Assembly: GCA_950295325.1 (NCBI GenBank)
Contig: OX485807.1
Coordinates: forward strand, 35,928,440-35,992,439
Direction of reading: 5' to 3'
Length of the DNA stretch: 64,000 nt
From: Polytrichum commune
Lineage: Eukaryota; Streptophyta; Polytrichopsida; Polytrichales; Polytrichaceae
The notes below the pieces were generated by a model. The model saw nothing but the letters and a program-made list of their open reading frames with translations. It was not told where the DNA came from and ran no database searches. The translations under genes and the position numbers were made by a program. Within the stretch, counting starts at the first letter, position 1. Each line of letters begins with the position of its first letter. This document shows, one piece after another, positions 48,300-61,981 of this stretch.

Positions 48300-49090
48300 T
48301 GCCTTATTTCAAGGTCCTCTTCAATATAGATACATGGAAGAGCTTAACCCATAAGTGTCCAAGATGTCTAATATGGACCTCTCCAATCACAAAAATGTGT
48401 AATTGAAACTACATACTTTCATTTTTGATTGGTTGTGCTAAAAAGGACCCTACTTGAAAAAACTCATCCTTCAAGCGAGCTTTTTTGAATTGGGTGAATA
48501 CCTAAGTGTTATTGAAGATATGGGTTCATATGCACGACCACAATGCCCTTGTCTACAAATACATAAACCTTGATATTCTAGTCATCAATGCCACATATGA
48601 GTTTATTTCATTTATCTTGAAATAAGATAATGTACTGAATAAAGTTTCAAACCCATAGCATAGAAATATGATCTCAAGACTCGGTGAGCGTCACAGAAAT
48701 CGTAGGTTGTATATTAAACCCCTTGATCCTTCAACCCTTAAACGCTTGAAAGGCTCAAACTAGACCTCTTCATGCACAAAAAATGAAGTATTTGACCTAC
48801 ACACTTCCATTTTCAGTTAATTATGTCAAAAACAACCCTACAAAAAATGAACTCATGATTCAAGTGCAGTTTTAGGATTTTGAAATCCTTGATCTTATTG
48901 AAAATTTAGGTTCAATCATACAACATGAATGCCCTTGGATACAAAATCTATATTTGTATGTTATGTGAAGGTTAGAATATAAACATAAGACAAACGTGCT
49001 AAATAAAATTTCAAATCCCCAAAGAAGGAAAAGATGTTTTTAGGACTTGGTGAGGTTCATAGAATTTTTTTATATATGTCATTTAATTGT
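48300..49090. repeat. Two diverged tandem copies of the 44.7-kb repeat family
   Basis: About 48.30-48.72 kb and 48.72-49.08 kb each follow the same order: a tract near GACCTCTCCA or GACCTCTTCA, then CATACTTTCATTTTTGATTG or its variant, a GGTTCA block, and a final AATTTCAAA-like segment ending in GGTGAG. They resemble 44.66-45.06 kb and the inverted copy at 58.62-59.0 kb. Non-coding. Confidence 0.55.
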
Positions 49091-49268
49091 TTATAGAGCC
49101 CCTAAGTCCTTTAAGGATATAACGGAGTACAGGGCTTATGGTTTGGAGGGGTGCGTGGGTATGGTCTTATACAGGGTTGCGCCGTGAAAGGACAAGTCTC
49201 TACATGGGAACGTTCGAGTGCACAACGTTCCCATAAAACCCTAATCCCGAGCCCTAAACCTAGCGTGA

Positions 49269-50635
<1,367 letters not shown>

Positions 50636-51112
50636 AGGGTTAAGATTGTGCAGAAGTGTAGAGGAAAGCATTTTGGTGAAAAGCTGCATGGTTGCACTGC
50701 AGTCTCTGAGCATAGGTTCAGGAATAGCCAGGACCAGGGAATCATGTGCAATGTTATATTTGACATTTTGGAAAGGTGGCAATTGCATTTGCGTAAGTTC
50801 CAGCAGCTCCATATCACTCAAACTAGTGTTTGTGAGTACGCGAGTTTTGGTTGGAGGAGTTGCTGCTTGCCACATTGTGTAACTAACTATTAAAAATATG
50901 TTCTCACTACATTGCAAAGTTATGTTAATGGTGTCTCTTATTCGAAAATTATCAGCAAAAATATTCGTAACCCTAATCTTTTCTGTTAGTGAATAGGTGA
51001 TGGCTATATTAGTTACTGCTTCATAAAAGTGGAACGTGTTTCAGTTCTGTTCAGATGTCTTCTGCTGCATATTTGCAGTATGTGGGATTGAACTTCCTAA
51101 TATTGACATTAC
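50636..51112 (+). other. Ubiquitin-L40 3' region
   Basis: Sequence after the stop codon is the likely 3' untranslated region. The antisense frames at 50513-50917 overlap exon 2 and are shadows. Confidence 0.4.
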
Positions 51113-51377
51113 TTTCACCTTCAAGGTCTAAAATCCGATATATATGTGCACTTCCAATTAGTAAATAAGCAATTGATTGGGATTTCATTTCGGAAGTGAA
51201 ACCATCAATGAAGCACATAATTAACTTGGAGGTCAAAAACATTACAAAATCCTCATTAACATTGAAGTTATAATTTTGTGACTTACCATTTAAAATTATC
51301 TTTTCCATTATAATGATAGATTAGTATAAGTATTCATAAGATAACCAAAATGAAACAATGAAGATAGAATATAAAAT

Positions 51378-51413
<36 letters not shown>

Positions 51414-52090
51414 ATTTTATTTTTAGGTAATATACTGAGGTATAAATAAATGATATGTTATTTGGAATTAGACTTGTGGGACAACATTATGGATGGGGTA
51501 TACTCAAAAAATCATAAGTTTTTGACTATAGCCTATTTGAATTATTGTAATATTTTATTCTCATCACATATTGTATTATCTTAAAAATCACATGGTGTAT
51601 ATTAATTATTTTAAAATTAATTCTCATAATAATTCTCATAATTTATTTTTATTATTGAATTTATTTTTTGAGTTCACCAATTTACCATAAGGTGATATAT
51701 ATTTTTGACATATTACAAATGTTTGAGCAATCACATCCGTACAAAATAAGTGAATTATGAACCAAAAAATGTCTATGACAACACATCATAATTCTATGTT
51801 GCAACGTTAATATCTTGCGATATTTATCAAAATAACCATGTGGAATTCAAAGCCACATCATGGCCTTGGAAAAAAATTCATGGGAGGTTAGAAAATAAGC
51901 TTAGAGCATCCAAGGCCACATCATTGCCCCTTGCCAACTAATTGTAGTTACAAAATAGCTAGTAGTCCACAATAGCTATGAGGGAGAAAATAGGTCTTAC
52001 ATGCCAACTTGGATGCCAATTTACATGCTTCTTGATGGACTCATCCGATTTTTGTTACCAGATGACTTTACTTGAGTGCCACGAATCCCT
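51113..52090. repeat. Left arm of a ~970-bp inverted repeat flanking FRO
   Basis: It starts TTTCACCTTCAAGGTC and ends GAGTGCCACGAATCCCT. It is the reverse complement of 56616-57584 at roughly 95% identity by eye. Its main difference is an expanded (TA)n tract at about 51382-51411. Each arm carries the same short open frame (ILNGKSQNYNFNVNEDFVMF), but no known domain. The arms may be the long termini of one element, or two separate insertions of one repeat. Confidence 0.85.
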
Positions 52091-52254
52091 GGCCTGGCAT
52101 CCCAATGCACTACGCTAAATGTCATAATGTAAATATGTTTTCGCACAAAAATGTTCTAACATTGACAAATTGTCTTATTATTATTGGCAATTAGTGGACT
52201 TAACCCTTTGAGATCTTTAGGCATCTAATTTGGGGCCTTTGCAAATAGTGTATA

Positions 52255-52812
52255 GGTGCAAGCATGGTAAAGTGGACAACTCCTGATCCTTGCCTAGTGT
52301 TCAATGAAAGTGATTCAAAACTATACATTAACTTTGTATTTTGTGAAGGAAAAAATCATTAGACTTTTTTAAAACGTATTGATCTACAAAGCCAAGCAAA
52401 TTATGATGAAAAAAAAAATTCCAAGGAAAGTCTACATATTTTAGAAGACGGTACAAGTGGTGTGCAAGTAGGTGATATTGAACAAATGGTTTTCCACAAA
52501 GTTTTGTGATGATGCCCTCAAGTAGATAATGAATTCAAGGAACATGAAAGAAAACTCCAACTTCAAAATAGTTAAGGTCATGAAATCTATATCCAAAACA
52601 AGACTCAATCATTTCCTTTTGAGTTTAATGATAAGTATTGAAGATCTCAACTTGTTTTTCTACATTTGAATATTCAACACAACAACAAAGGTTATCATGA
52701 AAAGAAATCCAATTTAAACAACGCTTTGCTACTACTTTTAGGCCTTTGACAAAAAATTGATGGTTTTAGTATACTTGAGCATTTTTTTCGTCCACTTTAC
52801 CATGTTTGCACC
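52255..52812. mobile_element. Putative MITE with 23-bp terminal inverted repeats
   Basis: GGTGCAAGCATGGTAAAGTG at the left is matched by the inverted GGTGCAAACATGGTAAAGTG at the right, one mismatch over 23 bp. The interior (558 bp overall) is AT-rich and non-coding. No target duplication is clear. It lies between the left inverted-repeat arm and FRO. Confidence 0.6.
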
Positions 52813-53761
52813 CAACACAACAACTGTGACAATTTCAAATGTTTGTATTCCGTGTTGAGTGCCAACCATCACGTTTGTGTAGTTTTGTGACCTAGTGTAC
52901 ATCATGTTGGTGGTTAGAATCGTCCAAAACTCATGTATAAATCCAAATATACTTAAATCCTAGTTCTTAGTCATGTAGGGGAATTTTTGGAAGGATGGAT
53001 GGGGATGCAAATAAAATGATTTTCGCTCAAAATGTTTTGTGATATTAAGAGATGCCAACATGTGTATCAACTTTTGGTCAATATTATAGAATATGAAACG
53101 AGCTACATTTCTTCAAAATAAAGAATAAGCATAAATTTGGTGTGCAACCACTGAATTACTTACTTTTGAAACCCAAAAAATTTGATTACACATTGGAGTT
53201 CACCGACTTATTTAAAGACATGATTAATGAGCATATATATAACACATAACTTTCTTCATCTTTTCTTGTGTAATGTTTACTCCATATACTGTACTCAATT
53301 TGATTGATTTTTGCAATTTTATGCTCCAGCTACAATTGCTTCACATGTCAAACATCACATATGTGATTGTGGAGACATGAACAACACTTCAATTGCATCA
53401 TTGAACACAAGACTTTTACATGGCTTATTGCCTAACAAAGGGAACTTTGTGGATTTTTTCCTTCCGTTTAGAGTATTCTTTATACATCGACCTTAAAGTT
53501 GTGGTGAATTACCTGCTTATCTAGCTTTCCCCTATAACCAAGTGCATTAGCATCATTCGGTTGCACAAGTAATAAACCTCAACAAAAACTAGTTGTCTAC
53601 CATGACAAAAGTTCTTATGTGTAGAATGTGTAAATAATACAAAAAGGCATGTATTGAGAATTTGGCTTAGGAAATATGCATGTGGGATGCATATTTTCAC
53701 ATCCCATATTACAAAAGCCAGAACAATAGCACTTTGACTTGCAAAGGCGCATGTTGGTTTC
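52813..53761. other. FRO 3' flank
   Basis: AT-rich DNA with no recognised gene. The part next to 53762 presumably includes the FRO 3' untranslated region and poly(A) site. Confidence 0.4.
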
Positions 53762-56023
53762 CTATAGAGAGAAGCTAACCGAATGATAATTAAAGATTTC
53801 GGCTTTCAAAGTGGCTTGCAAACCCGACCGCATTTGACATTCCTTCGCCACAACATGTTGAAGGCCCTCCGGGCCGGAAACTAGAACACCGACATCTTCG
53901 TGTCCAAAATCCTTTACAACTTGATCAAACTCCCTTGAAAAATCGGGGCGCGAAAACATGTAACCCTCGGCCATATCATACAAAGTTGGATGAGCCCACT
54001 CAATGTCATCAACACTAGAAAGCTCATTTTCATATGAGCCCACAACCCGCGCCGCATGTGCATGATTTTCCATCACTTTTCTCTCCTTGCTTTTGGAATG
54101 GGCGGTCCAACACAAAAGCACGGCGCTCCCGGCGACCACGATGCCCACAAACATGCTCACGAACAAGAGGCTGCCTTGGATCCATTGGAAGTTCGGAATG
54201 TTTTGAGGCACCAGATTTATGCCTTGAAACGTTGCAACCGTCGCACAACTTGTGATCAAAATCATCCAGAACATCCACAAGTTGTCTCCCGTTCCTGTGA
54301 CCGAGCGAACGCGACTCGTGTTGGTTAGATTGTCGTCGGGAGCAGGTGCGGGAATCGCATGAATTGCCCCTCCGAGGTTGTTGTCAACGTTATCGTCCAC
54401 ATAAGCTTTGTTGGTTTGGAACCGCGTCACATACGCCTTCACATAGATTTGACATGCACCCGATTCGTAGTCCCTGAAAATCAAACTCGGTGAAACTTGA
54501 CGGAGGATGTCGAGCTCGGTTTCGGACCGAACCGACCATATCAGCACGATGTTCTTCGGTAGGTGGACTCTTTCTTCGTGAGCTGTGATGCGATATCGGT
54601 GCAAAATATCTTGGATGATGGCCATGAACGGCGTGATTCCGATGCCGCCCGCAACGAGCACCAACGTCTTGTAGTTAAGATAGTATTCGGATTCGTCACT
54701 GTACGGACCCTCTGCGGCGATCGGCATGGAGAACGGACATTTTTTCTCAGTGGCCGTATTCGTGATCTCCGTGATGTGTGCAGCGACGCGGGATGTCCAC
54801 GAGTTTTTCGCGGAGGATGCGCCTGTGACTTTCTTGATGTGAATGGTCATTTCGCCCGCACAATCTCGAGCACTCGACGCCATGCTAATCGGGTGCCATT
54901 CAAGATGGGAGACATTGGGTACCTTCAAGAACATGAAGCTCAAAGCGTCGTACATTAATGTCGAGGACTTCGGAACCTTGAGCTCGATTATTCCGTCGAA
55001 AGACACACGTGCCCTGGACACTTGTATCAATTGCCTTGATTGCCAGAACCGCATAAACCGGTCGAGGAAGAAGAGGAAAATAGGGCCCATTGTATACCCG
55101 ACCGTTCTTACCCCAACATGGTACACGAAGCCGGCGAAAAACACAATGTAGAGTTGGTGAGAGTAGTAAAAAAAATTGAAATGACGGCGCCGGATCGTCG
55201 GCAGCGATGTGGCCACCATGTAGATGGCGATGAGTAAGGCGATGAGTCCGGGAACCACGACCACTCCCGATGATCCGTTTGGCGGCGTGGTGAAGGAGAT
55301 CAACCGGTACCATGTGTGTGTTTTCGCGTACACTCCGATGAACGAGCCCCCGTGCGCTAAAATGACTGCGACTAGGAGGTAGCCCACCCACTTGTGGTAT
55401 TTCACAGCTTGCTCGAATGGGAGGCCAAGCATGCGTAAAATCGGCGAGTTTCTTGTCACCGGGAGCAGAAGGAGCGACATGAGCATGGCCGAGATCCGGC
55501 CCAACATCGTTCCTGCTTGTGCTGTCTTTGCCACCACTTTGTCTACTCCGGTGGTATTAGAGACCGCGTCAATGGCTTTCGTTTGAGGCACGTACCAAGC
55601 GTAGAAAAGCCAAAAAACCAAAACCAGTGTGCTTATAATTGCGACGAGATCAACTACGGCCATCACCCCAAACACGCGGTTGATAAACACCGGCCGTGTC
55701 CACAACATTCTCCACATGCGAGAAGCTTGAGCGAGAAATTTATCACTGCTGCTCTTCTTGGCTTTCAATGATGGCGGAGATTTCTTCGTGAGATGTAAAT
55801 GCAATGTCCCAAGAAGTGCGAGAATTATAATAGGGCACGTGTATAACATGTAAACTCCGACCATGTCGCTGAATTTTTGTGTGTGTTGTGTTACAAACGT
55901 TTCGATTGTCCAACCAAGCATTGTGGGAGTGAAGAACCACCAGATTATCAAATACATGGATATTGCGAACATCAAAGTGGAAATCACAAGTTTCATTATC
56001 TTTCTCATGATGTTTGGATTCAT
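53762..56023 (-). CDS. FRO: Ferric-chelate reductase (ferric reduction oxidase), 753 aa, intronless
   Basis: A flavocytochrome b-type reductase that passes electrons from cytosolic NADPH via FAD and two haems across a membrane to Fe(III) or Cu(II) chelates, for metal uptake or organellar iron supply. A complete single-exon frame. Membrane helices lie at about 10-31, 55-77, 118-143, 172-190, 208-230, 252-275 and 286-305. The bis-haem histidines are H210, H224, H289 and H302. The FAD-binding HPISMASS is at 377-384, the NADPH-binding GGIGITPF at 459-466, and the terminal SGPEG at 716-720. Two further helices (about 583-602 and 617-639) are typical of plant FROs. The length fits the family (about 700-750). 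Arabidopsis FRO genes have several introns, so the lack of any is notable. It is flanked by ~970-bp inverted repeats. Plasma membrane versus organelle targeting cannot be decided. Confidence 0.95.
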   Translation of the reverse strand: MNPNIMRKIMKLVISTLMFAISMYLIIWWFFTPTMLGWTIETFVTQHTQKFSDMVGVYMLYTCPIIILALLGTLHLHLTKKSPPSLKAKKSSSDKFLAQASRMWRMLWTRPVFINRVFGVMAVVDLVAIISTLVLVFWLFYAWYVPQTKAIDAVSNTTGVDKVVAKTAQAGTMLGRISAMLMSLLLLPVTRNSPILRMLGLPFEQAVKYHKWVGYLLVAVILAHGGSFIGVYAKTHTWYRLISFTTPPNGSSGVVVVPGLIALLIAIYMVATSLPTIRRRHFNFFYYSHQLYIVFFAGFVYHVGVRTVGYTMGPIFLFFLDRFMRFWQSRQLIQVSRARVSFDGIIELKVPKSSTLMYDALSFMFLKVPNVSHLEWHPISMASSARDCAGEMTIHIKKVTGASSAKNSWTSRVAAHITEITNTATEKKCPFSMPIAAEGPYSDESEYYLNYKTLVLVAGGIGITPFMAIIQDILHRYRITAHEERVHLPKNIVLIWSVRSETELDILRQVSPSLIFRDYESGACQIYVKAYVTRFQTNKAYVDDNVDNNLGGAIHAIPAPAPDDNLTNTSRVRSVTGTGDNLWMFWMILITSCATVATFQGINLVPQNIPNFQWIQGSLLFVSMFVGIVVAGSAVLLCWTAHSKSKERKVMENHAHAARVVGSYENELSSVDDIEWAHPTLYDMAEGYMFSRPDFSREFDQVVKDFGHEDVGVLVSGPEGLQHVVAKECQMRSGLQATLKAEIFNYHSVSFSL

Positions 56024-56615
56024 TGCAACTGCTATCTTAGCTCACTGATCTCTTCGTTTTCTATATATTTCCACCTTGAGTGTTTTGTGAAACGATAGCA
56101 TGAGCTTGGAAATTTAATAGGACATTTGAAAATACACACACACATTTATAGATATATATATCCCAACATTCAAAAGTAAAGTATTAGAAAAAGTAAAATG
56201 AATATTGGTAAAAGTAAAATGACTATTAGAAAAAATAAAATATTGACTAGCTAGAACCTTAAGAGCACTATTTACTTTTGCTTTTGGATGATCTGGAGCT
56301 TGTTTCGGATTAACTTTTTCTTTTATTTACATGAAATTTTGCATACAGAAGACACACTTTATGATAATATAATGGAAGAAGGCTTTTGCTTTCTTCCATA
56401 AAAATTAAAACAATAAAATGATACACGAAATAGTCTTATTAGTGTAGGTGGAAAATCAATGTGGAAATCATGAGTGTCGCCCACTCCAATTTTCTATTCC
56501 AGATGGGGATTACATGGGCCGAAGATCTTAGGTTTCCCCCTAAGTCTTCTTGGAGACTACCCACCAACACCTTATGTGTTGATGTGTAATTATAATGAGC
56601 TTATATTGGGTTAGG
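56024..56615 (-). other. FRO promoter and leader region
   Basis: AT-rich DNA upstream of the FRO ATG. A run of purine-rich GTAAAATGA-like words lies at about 56176-56240. No specific iron-response element could be identified by eye. Confidence 0.4.
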
Positions 56616-57584
56616 GATTCGTGGCACTCAAGTAAAGTCATCCGGTAACAAAAATCGGATGAGTCCATCAAGAAGCATGTAAGTTGGCATCCGAGTTGGC
56701 ATGTAAGACCTATTTTCTCCCTCATAGCTATTGTGGACTACTAGTTATTTTGTAACTACAATTAGTTGGCAAGGGGCAATGATGTGGCCTTGGATGCTCT
56801 AAGATTATTATCTAACCTCCCATGAATTTTTTCCAAGGCCGGGATGTGGCTTTGAATTCCACATGGTTATTTTGATAAATATCGCAAGATATCAACGTGT
56901 GCAACATAGGATTATGATGTGTTGTCATAGACATTTTTTGGTTCATAATTCACTTATTTTGTACGGATGTGATTGCTCAAACATTTGTAATATGTCAAAA
57001 ATATATATCACCTTATGGTAAATTGGTGAACTCAAAAAATAAATTCAATAATAATAATAATAAATTGTTGTTAGTATGAAAATTAATTTTAAAATAATTA
57101 ATATACACCATGTGATTTTTAAGATAATACAATGTGTGATGAGGATAAAATATTACAATAATTCAGATAGGCTATAGTCAAAAACTTATGATTTTCTGAG
57201 TATACCCCATCCATAATGTTGTCCCACAAGTCTAATTCCAAATAACATATCATTTATTTATACCTCATTATATTACCTAAAAATTAAAATTGATTTTTAT
57301 ATAAAATTGTTTGTTGTATATTATATATTCTATCTTCATTGTTTCATTTTGGTTATCTTATGAATACTTATACTAATCTATCATTATAATGGCAAAGATA
57401 ATTTTAAATGGTAAGTCACAAAATTATAACTTCAATGTTAATGAGGATTTTGTAATGTTTTTGACCTCCAAGTTAATTATGTGCTTCATTGATGGTTTCA
57501 CTTCCGAAATGAAATCCCAATCAATTGCTTATTTACTAATTGGAAGTGCACATATATATTGGATTTTAGACCTTGAAGGTGAAA
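56616..57584. repeat. Right arm of the ~970-bp inverted repeat flanking FRO
   Basis: It starts AGGGATTCGTGGCACTC and ends GACCTTGAAGGTGAAA, the reverse complement of 51113-52090. An 18-bp piece of the inner end (GAGTGCCACGAATCCCCT) also occurs alone near 58030, suggesting this end is a junction used by a wider repeat family. Confidence 0.85.
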
Positions 57585-58259
57585 TGCACTCAATATGGGA
57601 TTTGTAGTCAAGTGGCCTTCAAGAATGCAAGGGCAATTTTTTTTTTCAAAAGTTGGGCGGGATGGGCAACAATTTTTGGTCGGGTTCAAAAATTTCTTTA
57701 GAAGGTTGCCCCGGCCCGAATCTAACGCCCCCGAAAGTTCATGAGGGGGTATTTAACGTCCGCCCATATTAATTTCTTAAAAATAACCGGACTAGTAATG
57801 ATAGGTTGGCAACACATGATGCATTCACTTGCATCTATATGAGGCATATTGTTTTTTATGTCTAACCCCCTTTGTATTATTGCCTTAAGTATTGAATTAC
57901 AGTAGGATAATTTAGCACTACTAAAATGTGGTTTTTTTAAAGCCCTTGAGACAAGGAGCCGACGACGTAAGGTAGTATCTTAAGTGATTCATCTCATCCG
58001 CAAAGATGAATGAACTCTCACTAATGAAAATACATGAGTGCCACGAATCCCCTGCGCCACTTCATGTGAATGAACACATACTATCTCATTGCACGTGCAA
58101 TTGATTGTGATTAAACCCCAAGATTATTTTGAATGCAAGTGCCACTGTGGTGGTAAACACAAACTTAATTTCTACCATAATAAAAAATCTTTGTACAACA
58201 TTTTGTTGATGTTTGGCATTCTTGACCCTTAAAGGGCATAGGGTCTCAATATAAGGTAT
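57585..58259. other. Spacer, nothing recognised
   Basis: No coding signal. Near 57.65-57.76 kb there is a locally GC-rich, G-rich patch. The short repeat-end match at about 58030 is the only link to other sequence in the window. Confidence 0.35.
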
Positions 58260-59000
58260 GAGGGTGTTATTCGGTTACTTTTCTTAACCAGACCCCTATA
58301 TTTGATTGGTGTGTGGTTAGGTGAGAACAAACACCATAAAGATAGATGTTTGAAAGAGATTGGACTGTGTCTTCAAATTTCATTGGCTACTCCACACGTG
58401 ATAGTGAACACATTTGGGAGGACCTATGTATTCATTCAAGGAATCAATAACATGCACTTCTAATAACCATAACTAAATTCTCAGAGGTCCAATTCTCAAT
58501 TCGAGTTTTGCTAATGCTTTCATCGTAGATTTGCTATTGCAACACAAGTTTTGTTGTATAATCTGATTGGTAGAAGCTGGGGAACATGAAAAACTAACCA
58601 AATAACATCTACATACCTTGTGGCCATATACACAATTAATGTGGGCTTCACCAAGTTCATAAGTCATATTGTATATATTTATTTGGTATAAACATTGTCT
58701 TATGTCAAGGAGAAAACAAAAATATACTCATACTAGACATTGATGATCAATATACAACATATGTATTTGCATCCAAAAGCGTCCATGTTGCATATTTTAA
58801 CTTAAAATCCTCAATAACATCGAAGTGTTTAATTTATTCTAACATGAAAAATAAACTGATTTTAGATAGGATCACTTTAACATGATTAGCTAAAATGAAA
58901 AATATGTAGCTCAAATACATTATTTATTGCTTGGAGGCCCAATCAAGGCCTCCTAGATGCTTAGTGGTTAACTTGCAAAGACTATACTTTATCTTAACTT
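58260..59000. repeat. Inverted copy of the 44.7-45.5 kb repeat family
   Basis: About 58.62-59.0 kb read as reverse complement follows 44.66-45.06 kb block by block. About 58.28-58.45 kb parallels 9.1-9.3 kb and 45.25-45.4 kb. Decayed and non-coding. Confidence 0.6.
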
Positions 59001-61981
59001 GTTGGGATCCTTACATTGATTTGTAACTAGATGATGTTATGTTTTGGTGTTGTGTCGAGGTACCTTATAGGATAGTAGAAATCCATCATTCCTTCTACAT
59101 CCCGAAGCTTGAAATATCAACACTTTTGTATCACGGTTCTCTTTGGCAGGTGGCCCTCCGATGTCGTCAAAGTTCTTGGATGCCTCATCTTTATAAAAAT
59201 TTCCATGTCTTGTTGGCCACGCATTTTGTCCAAAGTCTTTTGCAACTCAAATTCATTCGCAAGCTTGCTCACTTGGAAGACGTGCATCATAAAGGTTTCT
59301 TCGCTTTCTCAGTAGTACGGTTCTTCTCATGTCGTTTGTTTTCAAATAGGTAGATACAAATGGCAGCTTCCTAAGGAGGCAAGTATAAAGAGAGTCTCTT
59401 TGCTCAAGGACTACTGCCACGATGGACTCTATGACTTGAAGTTCACTATTTTTCTCATAATCCACTACACTAAAATGTGAAGTAAGTGGAGATCATATTA
59501 AGTTGAAAGGTTTGACAATAATGTCCAATATTGAAGATTCATCCCACCAAAATGTTGTTTCGAATACTGGACTTGAGCCACCCTACTTTTCTATTTTCAA
59601 AATTAATGTGGATGGTCTAGGCATTTACCGTGAAGCGATAAGATTGAAAGCATGAGTTTTGATGTTCCACGACAGTTGAGTTATTGAAGAGTGGACACTT
59701 GTGAAGGTTTTCACTTTCCACACAAATTGACTTATATTTCAATAATACAACTAACACTTCACCCAACTTTCACTGCTTTTTTCACTATGGCGTTTATGCT
59801 GGTCCTATCATATATGTACAACCATTTCACTTTGGCTGGAAACCTAAACACGTTTCAATCATCTAAGGTTGGTAGTTTGGACTGTTATGGAATGTTGCAC
59901 TGAAATGCATGAAGCGTTCTTCCCCGCACGAAGCTCTAGTGCAATTTGGATCTGGGTGTTATAAATCTACTCATGATAGATTATTTGATGCTTCCCTCTC
60001 AAAGACCTACATTGATGTGCACAACTAGGTTGGCACTAATTTATCGACATTCCACATTAATTTGAATATTTGTTACCACAATCACAAAATTCATGTATTG
60101 GTTTCTTTACTTATTGTGGTTGCTATACGGATACTTAAACAAAACTACAAGTTTTTGAACTCTGATTTTGACCCAAGGTAATTCGCATGGGTAAAGAGGT
60201 AAAGGCAACCTAATTGCACATAGGAGTGTAGATTATCCAAGCATACTGTTAGGGCGCCCGGCAGATGCATCAAATTCATTCACCTTGGAGTTGATCACAG
60301 TAGATATGACACCTACCTACTGTACCTTCGAAGACTTCTTGACTACGTTCATATTAATTCCTGTCCAGTTGGACACTTTGTACTGCATCCAAATTAATGT
60401 GCTAGAAGCCGTACCTGGAAGTGAATCTTAGGTACTCCGCAGGGGGTCCTGGCTCGAGTCACTGTTGAGAAAAGAGCCCCACATGAGACAGGTATCAATG
60501 AACCAAATCTTCGTACTTGCACCTAGATTGTTTCAATAACAATTTACAGTGCCTCCATACCTACCTAGAGACATTTCTGTAACCGGACTATACAGTTATC
60601 TAAATAACTGTGGTTTGAATTGATATGCTTATCAAACCACTCCAGCTATCGATTTCTTCATTGCCTTCATCACTGCTCCCTGGCGCATGAAAAGAACACA
60701 AATACAGCTATGCTATTTCTGCCTACTAAGATGCCTTCAAAGTTCCCCAAATTCATCTGGCTGTGTTGGTACAGGTACACAAAAGCATCCTCCAAAAAGA
60801 AAGATTGATATTAGAAATATCGACAAACAGATTCCTCTGAACTGGAAGCAATAAACTGCCCCAGTGAATCAGAATTTTGTGACTTCCAGGGTAATGTCAC
60901 ACTAGTTGGAACCAACATTCTAGAAACAAATCAGACCCTTCCTTCAAAGGGTCAAAGTCTCACCTCCAGAAGAACAAGGACCTCATTATTCCATTAAATC
61001 TTCGATCTTCTCCCATTGCCTCTTTAACATAGAAATGATCTTGAGAAAAGAAAGGAAATGTGAAGATTTGGCAACCATATATAGAGTGAGAATACACTGC
61101 AGTAGGAAACGCCATGACCCTGTAACAGAGCTATGGGAAATTTTATTTACAGTTTGACTAAGTCACGTGTGCCGTTCTCTATGGACAAATTTTATTCGGA
61201 ACAATCCGAAACTTGCCTTTTAACTCAAGTAGCAAAAGAATCCTGCGGGAGAACAAGGACAATGCTATGGGGAAGGGGACCTGAAAATGTGAATAAAGGA
61301 CAGAGGTTGAAAACGCACCCCAGTCCCATATTACAGCTGCAAAGCTACCCATGCAGAGAGCAGTCAGCAAACCCTACATATAACATCCTGTCATGCTAAT
61401 GTTATTCGGGCGGCATATTTCAGAGACTGAAGAATCAAATAGATGATAAATACCGTCATGTCTACAGCAGAGTCTCCAAAACGCGCACCTCGTCTGGTCA
61501 GGCCTACACAATAATCTGCTACTCCTGCATGATTGTGAATTTTGCAGTTTACCCACCTTAGCGGGTAACCTAATCTAACCAAAAACGTCATCGTCCTGTC
61601 AGGGAGTGTACCGACCTCCAAAAGCATGGTATTCATGCAAGTTGACCAACATAAAACACCAGAAGATTACACAAAGGAGGCAAGTCCTTGAAGATATGAT
61701 GGTGTCTCTGGAAACTTTGAACCTTGAAATATATACAAACTATGAAGTTTCAGTGCCTTCAGCTGGACCCCTTGAGATGACCATTTTACAAGTGATGCAT
61801 GGTGGTGTCTATCACCGCTGCCGTTGCCTGCGAGAAGTAGACTTTGTTCTTTGTCGTAAATTTGATTCTTTCACCTTGCTCTTGCCTGCCTTTGAGTTTG
61901 TTTCTTGAGACTCCAAATACTGTTGTGGAGGTGCTGGTGGCCCTGATCTATTTCCTGTTGGGAAGCAGAGAATCTACGGCT
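59001..61981. other. Spacer and probable RIC 3' untranslated region
   Basis: 59.0-60.9 kb shows no gene. From about 61.1 kb the DNA is compatible with the 3' untranslated region of the RIC gene on minus, with AATAAA on minus near 61141-61146. The plus frame at 61606-61908 is judged a shadow. Confidence 0.35.

Noticed and set aside
45500-48300. Mitochondrial DNA insertion, because of the A/C-rich strand bias
   Set aside because: Plant mitochondrial genomes lack such skew, and no mitochondrial gene is recognisable.
54030-55391. Several 80-160 codon frames on both strands
   Set aside because: All overlap the conserved FRO coding sequence in other frames.
61606-61908. Plus-strand 100-codon frame and following segment (PDLFPVGKQRIYGFNIQAEA)
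   Set aside because: No start or partner exons were found. It is antisense to the proposed RIC terminal exon and 3' region.
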